64,000 nucleotides of DNA. Source: Pelotalea chapellei (lineage in GTDB: Bacteria > Desulfobacterota > Desulfuromonadia > Geobacterales > Pseudopelobacteraceae). Shown here piece after piece: positions 54,508-63,665 of this stretch. The stretch spans positions 1 to 64,000 of the forward strand of contig NZ_JAHDYS010000008.1 of assembly GCF_018531195.1 (NCBI RefSeq). The letters are read 5' to 3'. The notes below the pieces were generated by a model, which had not been told where the DNA came from, did no database searches, and worked only from the letters and a program-made list of their open reading frames with translations. The translations under genes and the position numbers were made by a program. Numbering within the stretch: position 1 is the stretch's first letter; the number at the start of each line of letters is the position of its first letter.

Positions 54508-55728
54508 ATGAAATCCTCTCTGGACATTCCTGCACATATCTTCCCTGTTGAATGCCACGACCGCATTTTCCTGGTGGGCGGCTGCGTGCGTGATCTGCTG
54601 CTGGGAAGGGAGAGTCAGGATGTAGACATCGTGGCGGCTCTCACCCACGATGATCTGTGTGCTCTTGGATTTCGTCTGATTGAGACATCCGGTTCGGTAA
54701 ATGTTTATTTTCTCCATCACCCGGATTCTGGAACCATTGAAGTCACCCGTATCAACGATATAGGTGATCTGGTGAAGGATCTTGGCCGCCGTGACTTCAC
54801 CATCAATGCCATGGCAATGAGTATGGCCGGACTTTTGATTGATCCCCAGACTGGCCGGGCGGATGTGAAGGCAGGGGTGCTGCGACCATGCAGTCAAAGC
54901 TCTTTTAAGGATGATCCTCTGCGCATTATACGCGCCTTCCGTTTTGAAGCCGGAGGGTGGCGTATGGTTGCGGAGACCGAGAGGCTCATCAGGAAGGGGG
55001 AGTGGTCGCCGTCATTCATGCAGATACCGATAGAGCGTTTCAGCAGCGAAATGATCAAAGCGTTAACACTGAATGCGCCAGAGCGTTTTTTTCAACTCAT
55101 GATCAAGTTTGATGCAGGAAAAGAATTTTTACCTGAGCTTTTCAAAATGCCGTCTATTCCGGCCGGCCCGTTGGAACACCACCCCGAAGGTGATCTGTTC
55201 ACTCATTCTGTTCAAGTGCTGCAACGGGTGGCAACGGTAAGCAATGATCCGATGGTGCGGTTCAGTGCCTTCTTTCATGATCTTGGAAAATTAGCCACCG
55301 CTGCGGAATTTTACCCGAGGCATCTTGGCCACGAGTCTGCCGGTCTGAGAATGGCAGCAGAACTCTGCAGTCGACTTCGTCTTCCGGCAGCCTATGCCAA
55401 AGCACTTGGAGGGGTCAGTCGTCTACATGGCAATGCCAACAGATGGCCTGAGCTGCGGGATGCTACCAGGCTTGCCATGGCCGAGCAGGCCCTCAAAGCT
55501 GGCATCGCTGAGAGTCTGCAGCTGATTGCCGCTGCCGATAAGGCGGGTGCTTTGCATGTGGCTGAATGGCAGGATGCCCTTCGAATCGCCGGTATGAATA
55601 CCGGGGAATTGGGGATTGATCAGGAGAAATTGCAGGCCTTGCCGGTCAAGGACAGGCAGGCATTTATCCTTCAGAGGCGGGTGGCGATGTTAAGGGCCTG
55701 CAGAGCCAGCTCAGAGAGAAGGAACTGA
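54508..55728 (+). CDS. tRNA nucleotidyltransferase with HD domain
   Basis: This 406-residue class II nucleotidyltransferase has VGGCVRDLLLG, DVDIV, RRDFTINAMAM and the RNA-binding head. An HD domain (FFHDLGK) follows from about 245. It can add all or part of the tRNA CCA end or act as an A-adding enzyme or poly(A) polymerase; the second, DHH-fused enzyme in this window makes a split of tasks likely. It starts 60 bp after the RNase P RNA, so two tRNA-maturation genes adjoin. Confidence 0.88.
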   Translation: MKSSLDIPAHIFPVECHDRIFLVGGCVRDLLLGRESQDVDIVAALTHDDLCALGFRLIETSGSVNVYFLHHPDSGTIEVTRINDIGDLVKDLGRRDFTINAMAMSMAGLLIDPQTGRADVKAGVLRPCSQSSFKDDPLRIIRAFRFEAGGWRMVAETERLIRKGEWSPSFMQIPIERFSSEMIKALTLNAPERFFQLMIKFDAGKEFLPELFKMPSIPAGPLEHHPEGDLFTHSVQVLQRVATVSNDPMVRFSAFFHDLGKLATAAEFYPRHLGHESAGLRMAAELCSRLRLPAAYAKALGGVSRLHGNANRWPELRDATRLAMAEQALKAGIAESLQLIAAADKAGALHVAEWQDALRIAGMNTGELGIDQEKLQALPVKDRQAFILQRRVAMLRACRASSERRN

Positions 55729-55731
55729 TTC

Positions 55732-56238
55732 ATGGATGATCGGCAGTCCTGGCACAAGGCCCAGGTTTCCGCCTGGGAATGCTATGAGAGATTGTCTGCT
55801 GACAGGCGGGAGCAGCTTGACTGCCTAATGGGGCGGATAATGCTCCTGAAGGAACAGCTTCTCAATCTGGCGCTGACTGCGGGGAGCAGATTGATCTGCA
55901 GAGACTGTGGTGGAAAATGCTGTCTTTATGGTAAGTATCATGTGACCGTGCTGGACCTGATCATCAACCGCAAGCATTCGGCCGAGCCGCTGGCTCCGGA
56001 TTTCAGCACCTATCCTTTCTGCCCCTATGGAAGTGCCGATGGATGTTGTTTTACCCCTCGACTCAGGCCGCTGACTTGTGTGATCTTCAACTGTGAACTG
56101 TTGGAGGATCGGTTGGATGAGCATGCACGCCATCAGGCGGCCATGTGCGAGCGGGAGCTGCGTGAGGCATGTGCCGAAGCGGAAATGATAGCCGAGAGTC
56201 GTCTGACACGATCCGCACTTTTGAGCTACGGAGATTGA
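55732..56238 (+). CDS. YkgJ-type cysteine-cluster protein
   Basis: This 168-residue cytosolic protein has a CRDCGGKCC cluster, followed by CPYGSADGCC and a C-terminal CVIFNC, characteristic of YkgJ-type zinc- or iron-binding proteins. Function is unknown. It follows the nucleotidyltransferase by 3 bp (AAGGAACTG site) and is most likely in the same operon. Confidence 0.75.
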   Translation: MDDRQSWHKAQVSAWECYERLSADRREQLDCLMGRIMLLKEQLLNLALTAGSRLICRDCGGKCCLYGKYHVTVLDLIINRKHSAEPLAPDFSTYPFCPYGSADGCCFTPRLRPLTCVIFNCELLEDRLDEHARHQAAMCERELREACAEAEMIAESRLTRSALLSYGD

Positions 56239-56267
56239 GAAGTTAAAAACATCGCGAAGGGATTCTT

Positions 56268-56618
56268 ATGACAGTTAATGATGTCGTACTGGTATATGTG
56301 GACAATAAACCTGGCTTCTATGCCCGCATTGATGAAATTACACCTGATGTAAAACCTGGCTGGTGGCAGGTGCAACTACTGGTTTTCACCTTTCCGCTTC
56401 AGGCATTCAGCTGGATTCTGGATGAATTTCAATTGGAAGGAGCGGACTTCACCATGGGGGGTACACCTATCCGCCTGGAGCCGGTTGTTTCTCCCGTCCA
56501 CGAGGACCGTCGCCTGGAAGAAGAGGAATCAGAAGCGACACGCAAGGAACAGCCTGAGCGCCTGCGGCAGGAGGGAGGCGCCAAAGTTGTTTCTCTGGCT
56601 GATCGTCGAAAAAAGTAG
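56268..56618 (+). CDS. Conserved hypothetical protein
   Basis: This 116-residue protein has a compact N-terminal half (DVVLVYVDNKPGFYARIDEITPDVKPGWW) and a charged, Glu/Arg-rich C-terminal tail ending SLADRRKK. I know similar proteins from Geobacter relatives but no function. AAGGG precedes the ATG. A strong terminator follows, ending this operon before the dcw promoter. Confidence 0.6.
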   Translation: MTVNDVVLVYVDNKPGFYARIDEITPDVKPGWWQVQLLVFTFPLQAFSWILDEFQLEGADFTMGGTPIRLEPVVSPVHEDRRLEEEESEATRKEQPERLRQEGGAKVVSLADRRKK

Positions 56619-56702
56619 TCCACGCTTCAGGGTAGACTCATGTTCCTAGTAAATGGTTTCAAGTCCTAATTAAGGTCATTTCAATATCATGATTCACTCA
56701 CT

Positions 56703-56732
56703 CCTCCCCATGTAACATGGGGAGGTTTTTTT
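56703..56732 (+). terminator. Strong terminator before the dcw cluster
   Basis: A 10-bp perfect stem (cctccccatg/catggggagg), 3-nt loop and T7 run. Confidence 0.9.
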
Positions 56733-56764
56733 ATGAAAAAGAGTCGGCAAAATAATATTTTAAC

Positions 56765-56793
56765 TTGACACTTGTCTTGACCGCCGGTATATA
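56765..56793 (+). promoter_or_regulatory. Promoter of the mraZ operon
   Basis: TTGACA (56765-56770) and TATATA (56788-56793) have a 17-nt spacer. Transcription would begin near 56800, right before the MraZ box. Confidence 0.6.
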
Positions 56794-56804
56794 TTTTCCA
56801 TATT

Positions 56805-56828
56805 GTGGAAAAAAGTGGAAAACGGTGG
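56805..56828 (+). promoter_or_regulatory. MraZ box: three GTGG repeats, 10-bp period
   Basis: GTGG occurs at 56805, 56815 and 56825, exactly one per helical turn. MraZ proteins bind direct TGG-containing repeats spaced by about 10 bp upstream of their own gene. The last repeat overlaps the ribosome site of mraZ, so binding could repress both transcription and translation. Confidence 0.75.
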
Positions 56829-56831
56829 TAA

Positions 56832-57320
56832 ATGACAGGTCAAGACGCCATATTCGGTGGTGAAAATCCAAGCACCATTGACAGCAAAGGACGAACCTGT
56901 ATCCCGGCCAAGTACCGTGATGCCCTTGTTCAGGCCTTTGGTGATGAGCGTTTTTTTATAACAAAGGCTCAGCCCATAAAAATTGGTGAAGATAGCTATG
57001 CTCGCGGACTTTCTGTTTTTCCGGTCAGTGTCTGGACGGAAATCAAGAGCAAGGCACTGGCCAACGAGGGGGGCTATACTTCTCTCCAGCTGGACAGCAT
57101 CAAGCGCCAGTTCCTGAACCCCGCCGAAGAATGTAGTGCCGATAAGCTGGGTCGGGTGCTGATTCCCACGGCGTTGCGTGTTCATGCGGGGCTGGAGCGC
57201 GATATGTGGTTTGTGGGTATGGGGCGCCGTTTCGATATCTGGAGTCGAGAAACCTACGACAGGGTAAATGCTCAGGACGAGAAAAACCTGCCTATGGATC
57301 TGACGGCAATAGGTCTTTAA
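56832..57320 (+). CDS. mraZ: Transcriptional regulator MraZ
   Basis: MraZ is the AbrB-like regulator at the head of dcw clusters. The 162-residue protein has two MraZ repeats ([38 protein letters not shown]). It is slightly longer than the usual 140-150. The GTGG box immediately upstream supports autoregulation. It abuts rsmH with no gap. Confidence 0.94.
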   Translation: MTGQDAIFGGENPSTIDSKGRTCIPAKYRDALVQAFGDERFFITKAQPIKIGEDSYARGLSVFPVSVWTEIKSKALANEGGYTSLQLDSIKRQFLNPAEECSADKLGRVLIPTALRVHAGLERDMWFVGMGRRFDIWSRETYDRVNAQDEKNLPMDLTAIGL

Positions 57321-58262
57321 ATGACTGAATTCAAACATCTCTCAGTAATGCCGGAGGAGGTAGTCCGGTTCCTGGCGCTGAAAGACGGTGGATGCTATCT
57401 GGACGGTACCTTGGGTGGCGGAGGCCATTCTGCTTTGATCGCGGAGGGCTGCCTTCCAGGCGGAGGGATGCTGATAGGTGTGGACCGGGACAAGAAGGCA
57501 CTGGAGGCTGCTGGAAAGCGACTTACGCCCCTCGGTGGAAATGTACAGCTGGTGCATGGCAACTTTGCTGACATCGGGGAACATCTCTTAAGGCTCGGCG
57601 CACCACAGCTGGACGGATTCATACTTGACCTGGGAGTCTCTTCCCATCAGCTGGATACAGCGGAACGCGGTTTCAGTTTTCAGCAGGACGCACAGCTGGA
57701 CATGCGTATGGATACCAGTCAGGGAGAAACGGCTGCCGATCTGGTGAATACTCTGCCTGAATCAGAACTGGAATGGATCTTCAAGGAATATGGCGAAGAA
57801 CGTTGGGCCAAGCGAATTGCTGCATTCATCATTGAGGCCCGTTCCCAGAAAACTATAGAAACTACCCTGCAACTGGTTGATGTCGTCAAGGGAGCCATTC
57901 CCAAAGCCAAGTGGGAGGAAAGAATTCATCCCGCCACCCGCACTTTTCAGGCTCTGCGTATCGCGGTAAATCATGAGCTGAACAGTCTGGAGAAGGGGTT
58001 GCGGGCGGCGCTGGACCACCTGAAGCCGGGCGGGAGGGGAGTGGTCATCTCTTTCCATTCGCTGGAAGACCGAATCGTTAAAAATATTTTCAGGGAGTTC
58101 GCTGAAGGTTGTACCTGCCCACGTAATTTGCCGGTGTGTGTCTGTGGTAATCAGCCCAAGGTTCGGGTCCTGACGCGCCGACCAGTGATGGCTACGGATA
58201 ATGAAGTTGAGCATAACGCCCGATCGCGCAGCGCCAAATTACGAGCCGTGGAAAAGTTGTAA
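57321..58262 (+). CDS. rsmH: 16S rRNA m4C1402 methyltransferase RsmH (MraW)
   Basis: RsmH methylates N4 of C1402 in 16S rRNA using SAM. The 313-residue protein has [10 protein letters not shown] (SAM binding), [12 protein letters not shown] and the [12 protein letters not shown] substrate-binding segment. It starts at the base after the mraZ stop. Confidence 0.95.
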   Translation: MTEFKHLSVMPEEVVRFLALKDGGCYLDGTLGGGGHSALIAEGCLPGGGMLIGVDRDKKALEAAGKRLTPLGGNVQLVHGNFADIGEHLLRLGAPQLDGFILDLGVSSHQLDTAERGFSFQQDAQLDMRMDTSQGETAADLVNTLPESELEWIFKEYGEERWAKRIAAFIIEARSQKTIETTLQLVDVVKGAIPKAKWEERIHPATRTFQALRIAVNHELNSLEKGLRAALDHLKPGGRGVVISFHSLEDRIVKNIFREFAEGCTCPRNLPVCVCGNQPKVRVLTRRPVMATDNEVEHNARSRSAKLRAVEKL

Positions 58263-58315
58263 ACCAGTCAAGTCTTCCAGGTCTTTGGATAACAGTATTT
58301 ACAAGAGGTAACAGC

Positions 58316-58657
58316 ATGGCACACGCAAGATTAGATTACGGAAAAGTTGCCGCCCCCCGGCACATAGGCACAGTTGATCTGCTGTCCAACCGCCTGGACA
58401 TATTCAGGTTCCTGATGATCTGCATGATCCTTTTCACAATCGTATCCGTATTCCATGTCTGGTCCCGTTTCAAGTTGATCGATCTTAATCTGCAAACAGC
58501 CGAATCAACCCGTCACCTAAAAGAGGCCGAGCAGGAACAAAAGCGGCTCATGCTGGAAGTTGCTTCACTGCGCACTCCCGGAAGGATCGACGCCATAGCC
58601 AAGGGCGAACTGGGCATGGCGCTACCGAGCGAACAACAGATAGTGCTTGTAAAGTGA
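58316..58657 (+). CDS. ftsL: Cell-division protein FtsL
   Basis: This 113-residue bitopic membrane protein has one TM helix (FRFLMICMILFTIVSVFHV, about 30-50) and a periplasmic leucine-rich coiled coil, as in FtsL. It bridges FtsB/FtsQ and FtsI/FtsW. Sequence conservation is low in this family, so position between rsmH and ftsI carries most of the weight. AGAGGTAA precedes the ATG. Confidence 0.85.
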   Translation: MAHARLDYGKVAAPRHIGTVDLLSNRLDIFRFLMICMILFTIVSVFHVWSRFKLIDLNLQTAESTRHLKEAEQEQKRLMLEVASLRTPGRIDAIAKGELGMALPSEQQIVLVK

Positions 58658-58671
58658 GCAGATGGTGAATC

Positions 58672-60657
58672 ATGCAGGATGAACGGGAAAAATGGGCGCG
58701 AACCCGGATAATCATCATTGGGACATTTTTTGGCCTGTTGTTTCTGGCTGTCACAGGCCAGGCATTCAAGCTCCAGATTCTGCAGCATGAGGATATGCTC
58801 AAGAAGGCTGACCGTCAGCATCAGCGGATCGTACAGCTTACTCCTGTTCGCGGCACGATCATGGACCGTAATGGCAACAAGCTCGCAGTCTCGCTTGAGA
58901 TGGATTCATGCTTTGCCGAACCGCGCTCAATTCAGGATATCGAAGGCACAGCAGCTGTGCTGGCTCCTTTTCTCGCCACCACCCCAAAAGAGCTTGTCAA
59001 GAAGCTGAACAGCAGCAAAAACTTTGTCTGGCTGGAACGGCGCCTTACTCCCGAGCGGGCAGCACCAATCAAAAACCTCAAGCTGCGGGGAATCGGTTTC
59101 GCCCCTGAGCCAAAGCGCTATTATCCAAACATGGAAGTCGCTGCGCACGTGATCGGATTCACAGGGCTCGATCCAGCAGGACTCGAGGGAATCGAACTTA
59201 AGTACGATTCCACCATTATCGGTAACACCGGGTATATGGTGACTGAGCGTGATGCGCTTGGTCGCAATATCGCTCTTAAAAATAGCGTGGTCAAAAATTC
59301 CTCGCCTGGAAAGAATCTGGTCCTGACGCTGGACATGACGATTCAGCACATTGTCGAGAGAGAGCTGGCAAAGGCGGTTACTGAAAGTCAGGCAAAGGGC
59401 GGAATGGCCCTGGTAATGGAATCCGATACCGGAAAAATACTTGCACTGGCCAATTATCCCACCTTCAATCCCAATTCCTTTGCACAGCATACACATGCCC
59501 AATTGCGCAACAAGACAGTGGCAGACAGTTTTGAGCCAGGCTCAACCTTCAAAATATTCGTCATTGCCGCTGCACTTGAGGAAAAGCTGGTTAACCCGAG
59601 TGAGGTTTTTAACTGCGAGAACGGCGTCTACAAGATCGCCGACAGAATAATACACGACGATCATCCCCATCCACGTCTGTCAGTATCGGAAATCATCAAG
59701 TACTCCAGCAATATCGGATCAGCAAAGATAGGATTCAAGCTCGGCGAGGAGAGGCTTTCGCGCTATTTGCGGAATTTCGGATTCGGTGAGCGCACCGGCA
59801 TCGACCTTCCGGGAGAGGCGCAGGGCAGCCTGAAGAAGCGCTGGTACGGCATTGATCTCGCCACCACCTCTTTTGGTCAGGGGGTCTCGCTTTCGACTGT
59901 GCAACTGGCAAGCGCCGTGTCTTCCATCGCTAACGGCGGTCTGTTGATGAAACCTTACCTGGTGGAAAGAATTCTGGATGACACCGGCCAGGAAGTGCAA
60001 AAGATCGAACCCCAGGTCCTGCGTCGGGTGATTTCAGCTGAAACGGCTCAGAAAGTCACCAGGATGATGGAAACAGTAACCGGCGAAGGGGGAACGGGGA
60101 CAAAGGCAGCAGTCGAAGGATTCCGTGTGGCAGGCAAGACCGGTACTGCTCAAAAAGTTGATCCACTTACCCGCAGCTACTCCCCATCAAAGCGGGTAGG
60201 TTCATTTGTCGGTTTTGTTCCTGCCAATAAACCCAAACTGACGATCGCGGTTATCATCGATGAACCGCAAGGAGTCAAATACGGTGGAGTCGTTGCGGCG
60301 CCGGCTTTTCACGGTATTGCCTTGAACTCGTTAGCCTACCTGAAGATTATGCCTTCCGGAGATCTTATCAAGGCTCCCAAGGTAACTGAATTAAAGGCTA
60401 ACAATACCAGTCCTGGGGAGGCTGCAGTGATAGAGGCCATGGCCGAAGGGGATGCGCTGGATGCGTTGTCTCCCGGAGATGTGGCAATGCCCGACTTTCG
60501 GGGAATGAGCATGCGCCGCGTGTTGCAGGTTATGGAAAAGCGCAAGATAAACATCAAGCTAATCGGCAGCGGTCGTGCCATGGAGCAGCACCCCTCCCCG
60601 GGGCAAGCCATCAGGGGGACCGGGGAAGTCTGGGTTAAATTCGCGCCCTCAGCATAA
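58672..60657 (+). CDS. ftsI: Septum peptidoglycan transpeptidase FtsI with PASTA
   Basis: FtsI is the division-specific class B penicillin-binding protein. The 661-residue protein has an N-terminal TM helix, the dimerisation region (TPVRGTIMDRNG), the transpeptidase with active Ser in FEPGSTFKI, SSN motif (YSSNIG) and KTGTAQK. A PASTA domain ends it (MPDFRGMSMRRVLQVMEKR). The PASTA tail is unlike E. coli FtsI but frequent in Desulfuromonadota and Firmicutes. Confidence 0.95.
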   Translation: MQDEREKWARTRIIIIGTFFGLLFLAVTGQAFKLQILQHEDMLKKADRQHQRIVQLTPVRGTIMDRNGNKLAVSLEMDSCFAEPRSIQDIEGTAAVLAPFLATTPKELVKKLNSSKNFVWLERRLTPERAAPIKNLKLRGIGFAPEPKRYYPNMEVAAHVIGFTGLDPAGLEGIELKYDSTIIGNTGYMVTERDALGRNIALKNSVVKNSSPGKNLVLTLDMTIQHIVERELAKAVTESQAKGGMALVMESDTGKILALANYPTFNPNSFAQHTHAQLRNKTVADSFEPGSTFKIFVIAAALEEKLVNPSEVFNCENGVYKIADRIIHDDHPHPRLSVSEIIKYSSNIGSAKIGFKLGEERLSRYLRNFGFGERTGIDLPGEAQGSLKKRWYGIDLATTSFGQGVSLSTVQLASAVSSIANGGLLMKPYLVERILDDTGQEVQKIEPQVLRRVISAETAQKVTRMMETVTGEGGTGTKAAVEGFRVAGKTGTAQKVDPLTRSYSPSKRVGSFVGFVPANKPKLTIAVIIDEPQGVKYGGVVAAPAFHGIALNSLAYLKIMPSGDLIKAPKVTELKANNTSPGEAAVIEAMAEGDALDALSPGDVAMPDFRGMSMRRVLQVMEKRKINIKLIGSGRAMEQHPSPGQAIRGTGEVWVKFAPSA

Positions 60658-60662
60658 ATACA

Positions 60663-60698
60663 ACAACCTGTCGGGTCTTCGGCAGGTTGTACTTTTTT
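60663..60698 (+). terminator. Terminator-like hairpin between ftsI and murE
   Basis: An 8-bp perfect stem (acaacctg/caggttgt) is followed by T6, only 3 bp before the GGAG site of murE. Within a cluster that is usually one long transcript it may attenuate murE expression. Confidence 0.7.
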
Positions 60699-60709
60699 CT
60701 GGAGAATAT

Positions 60710-62230
60710 ATGAAGCTCTCCTCGTTGCTTGGCTCCTTGGCGAAAGAATTGACGGGCAATGATTCGGTTGAAATAACCGGAGTAACCTGTGATTCTCGCA
60801 GTGTGAAGCCAGGCATGCTTTTCTTTGCCCTGCCTGGTGCCACGGTTGACGGCCATCGTTTTATTCCAGCGGCAGTAACCGCGGGAGCGGCGGCAGTCGT
60901 TCTTGAGGACACTGCGAGTGCGCCTCAGGAAGTTCCCTGGATCAGTGTGACTGATGCCCGGTCCGCAATGGCCATAACGGCAGCTGAGTTTTACGGCAAA
61001 CCGACCGTCGATCTGCCGCTTATCGGCATCACCGGTACTAATGGCAAGACAACGACCAGCTATCTGGTCGAATCCATCCTCGCAGCAGCCGGCACACCTG
61101 CGGCGGTACTTGGCACCATTAGCTACCGGTTCGGTGAAACCACCATTGAAGCATCCCACACCACGCCTGAATCAACCGAGCTGCAAGCTGCCTTCAGGAA
61201 GCTGGCTGATGCAGGTGCCCGTGCATTTGTGATGGAAGTGTCTTCCCACGCCCTGGAACAAAAGCGGGTGGATGGTTGTTACTTCGATGTAGGCATCTTC
61301 AGCAACCTGACCCGTGATCATCTGGACTACCACAAGACAATGGAGAGTTACCTGGAATCAAAGCAGCGACTCTTTGAAGATCTTCTCCGTCCCGACACGC
61401 TCAAGCCGCGACGCAGAGCTGCTGTCAACATGGATGATGAATACGGTGTACGAATAGCTGGCCGGGCCGCATGTGAGGTAATAACCTACGGTGTGGATTT
61501 CCAGGGAGATGTGCATGCGGTCGATGTGCAGTCTTCCGTCAACGGCATCAGTGGCAGACTGGTCACACCTTACGGAGCGATAGCATTCTCCTCCCGTCTT
61601 CTGGGCAGGTTCAATCTCTACAACATACTCGCAGCGGCATCGGCTGGAGTCGCCCTCGAACTGCCGCTTGAAGCAATCAAATCCGGAATTGAGGGGCACA
61701 CAACCGTTCCGGGACGAATGGAACGGGTGGAGAATACACAGGGAGTAACATTACTGGTGGATTATGCCCACACCGGCGACGCACTTGAGAATGTTCTTTC
61801 TACCTTGCAGGAATTGGCCACCGCCCGCATCATTACCGTATTCGGCTGTGGAGGTGATCGGGATACGGGCAAACGCCCCATCATGGGAAGGATTGCCGCC
61901 AGCATGAGCGATCTGGCGATCGTTACCTCGGATAATCCCCGCACAGAAAATCCACTGACCATACTTGGGCAGGTTCGGGCAGGCATCCTTCCCCTTGGGT
62001 TCCGCGAATACACTCCTGAAGATGCTGTTGGCGGATTTCCGGAAAAGGGTTTTGTCATGCTTGAGAACCGTGCCGAGGCGATCAGACTGGCAGTGCGTGC
62101 AGCCAAGCCGGGGGATATCATACTGCTGGCGGGCAAGGGGCATGAAGATTACCAGATAATCGGAACCACCAAGCACCACTTTGATGACCGTGAAGAAGCC
62201 AGACGAGCCTTTGAGGAAATCAGCCGCTGA
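60710..62230 (+). CDS. murE: UDP-MurNAc-tripeptide synthetase MurE (meso-DAP type)
   Basis: MurE adds meso-diaminopimelate to UDP-MurNAc-L-Ala-D-Glu. The 506-residue protein starts at ATG 60710 with GGAG upstream; a longer open frame overlaps ftsI. Motifs are ITGTNGKTTT, ASHTTPES, NLTRDHLDYH, and TSDNPRTENP, whose DNPR supports DAP rather than lysine as substrate. It overlaps murF by one base (TGATG). Confidence 0.95.
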   Translation: MKLSSLLGSLAKELTGNDSVEITGVTCDSRSVKPGMLFFALPGATVDGHRFIPAAVTAGAAAVVLEDTASAPQEVPWISVTDARSAMAITAAEFYGKPTVDLPLIGITGTNGKTTTSYLVESILAAAGTPAAVLGTISYRFGETTIEASHTTPESTELQAAFRKLADAGARAFVMEVSSHALEQKRVDGCYFDVGIFSNLTRDHLDYHKTMESYLESKQRLFEDLLRPDTLKPRRRAAVNMDDEYGVRIAGRAACEVITYGVDFQGDVHAVDVQSSVNGISGRLVTPYGAIAFSSRLLGRFNLYNILAAASAGVALELPLEAIKSGIEGHTTVPGRMERVENTQGVTLLVDYAHTGDALENVLSTLQELATARIITVFGCGGDRDTGKRPIMGRIAASMSDLAIVTSDNPRTENPLTILGQVRAGILPLGFREYTPEDAVGGFPEKGFVMLENRAEAIRLAVRAAKPGDIILLAGKGHEDYQIIGTTKHHFDDREEARRAFEEISR

Positions 62231-63603
62231 TGTTTACCATCCAGGAAATAGCTGCCGCGACAGGTGGCATAATTAAGGGTAACCCTGCAGGAGAAATAAC
62301 CGCTGTTTCGACCGACTCTCGCTCAATCCGGCCCGGCATGCTGTTTGTGCCACTCAAGGGGGAGCGCTTTGATGGCCATGATTTCATCGAAATGGTGGTC
62401 AGTAACGGTATCAGGGCTATTGTGGCTGAACAGGCGCCACAGGGGATTTCGGGTGAGGATGTTACAGTCATACTTGTTCCTGACACGTTACGGGCATTGG
62501 GAGACCTGGCGCTTTTCCACAGGAGACATTTTACTCCAACGGTAATTGGCATTACAGGCAGCAACGGTAAAACAACCACCAAGGAGATGCTTGCCGCCAT
62601 CTTGGAGCAGAGCAGGCCGGGCCTGAAAACAGAGGGAAATCTCAACAACCTGATTGGTCTGCCGCAGATGCTGTTCAAGCTTGATGCCAGGCACAAATGG
62701 GCCGTTCTGGAGATGGGCATGAGCGAACCGGGCGAGATCGATCGGCTGGCGGAAATTGCACTACCCCAGGTAGGCATTGTGCTGAATGCTTTTCCTGCCC
62801 ATCTGGAGAGCATGGGGAGTGTGGAGAATGTGGCCAGGGCCAAGGGGGAACTATTGCTGCGGATTGAGGCGGATGGATATGCCGTGGTCAATGCGGACGA
62901 CGCCCTGATTGACGCACAGCCATCTCCTCCCCACGTGCGGAGGATCACCTTCGGGCTAGGTACGGCAGATGTGCGGGCCACGCAGGTGGAATCACTCGGT
63001 ACCGGCGGGCAGCGGTTCGTGCTTCATCTTGGTGAGACGTCCCAAACGGTAGCTCTGCAGGCTTTTGGCAGCCATAACATCTATAATGCACTGGCAGCGG
63101 CGGCAGGTGCCTACGCTGCCGGAGTTCCCCCTCAGCAGATCTGCAGCGGCCTAAACAGTTTCAAGCCTTATGACAAGCGTTTCCAGCTGGAAACGGTCGC
63201 AGGTCTTGTGCTTATTGATGACAGCTACAATGCCAATCCAGCTTCCATGAAGGCTGCCTTAGCCGCCTTGGCGGGTTTGAAGGGGGGTAAGCGTGCTTTC
63301 GTCGCTCTTGGAGACATGCTGGAGCTTGGCGACGATGAGGCGGAGTTGCACTACGCGCTCGGCACACAGGCAGCGGGAGTGGCTGATCGCCTGTATCTGT
63401 ATGGGAAACTGTCGAAGCACACGGCGGAAGGAGCCCGGGCTGCAGGCATGTCGGCTTCTGAGGTTGTCTGCCTGCAGGATCACGAATCAATCACGTCCGA
63501 TATTCTCTCGCGAGCAGTTAGTGGCGATTTCATTCTCGTGAAGGGGTCACGAGGCATGAGGATGGAAAAGATAGTTGAAGGAATAAAGCGCGCCATTCTG
63601 TAG
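62230..63603 (+). CDS. murF: UDP-MurNAc-pentapeptide synthetase MurF
   Basis: MurF adds D-Ala-D-Ala to the UDP-MurNAc-tripeptide. The 457-residue protein has ITGSNGKTTTKEM, EMGMSEPGEIDRLA, FGSHNIYNALAAAA and DDSYNANPASMKAAL. Coupled to murE by the one-base overlap. Confidence 0.95.
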   Translation: MFTIQEIAAATGGIIKGNPAGEITAVSTDSRSIRPGMLFVPLKGERFDGHDFIEMVVSNGIRAIVAEQAPQGISGEDVTVILVPDTLRALGDLALFHRRHFTPTVIGITGSNGKTTTKEMLAAILEQSRPGLKTEGNLNNLIGLPQMLFKLDARHKWAVLEMGMSEPGEIDRLAEIALPQVGIVLNAFPAHLESMGSVENVARAKGELLLRIEADGYAVVNADDALIDAQPSPPHVRRITFGLGTADVRATQVESLGTGGQRFVLHLGETSQTVALQAFGSHNIYNALAAAAGAYAAGVPPQQICSGLNSFKPYDKRFQLETVAGLVLIDDSYNANPASMKAALAALAGLKGGKRAFVALGDMLELGDDEAELHYALGTQAAGVADRLYLYGKLSKHTAEGARAAGMSASEVVCLQDHESITSDILSRAVSGDFILVKGSRGMRMEKIVEGIKRAIL

Positions 63604-63665
63604 AGTTTTGCTAACCGCCCACATGACGGGCCTGCTTTCGCCATAACCCCCAACAGGGAGCACAG

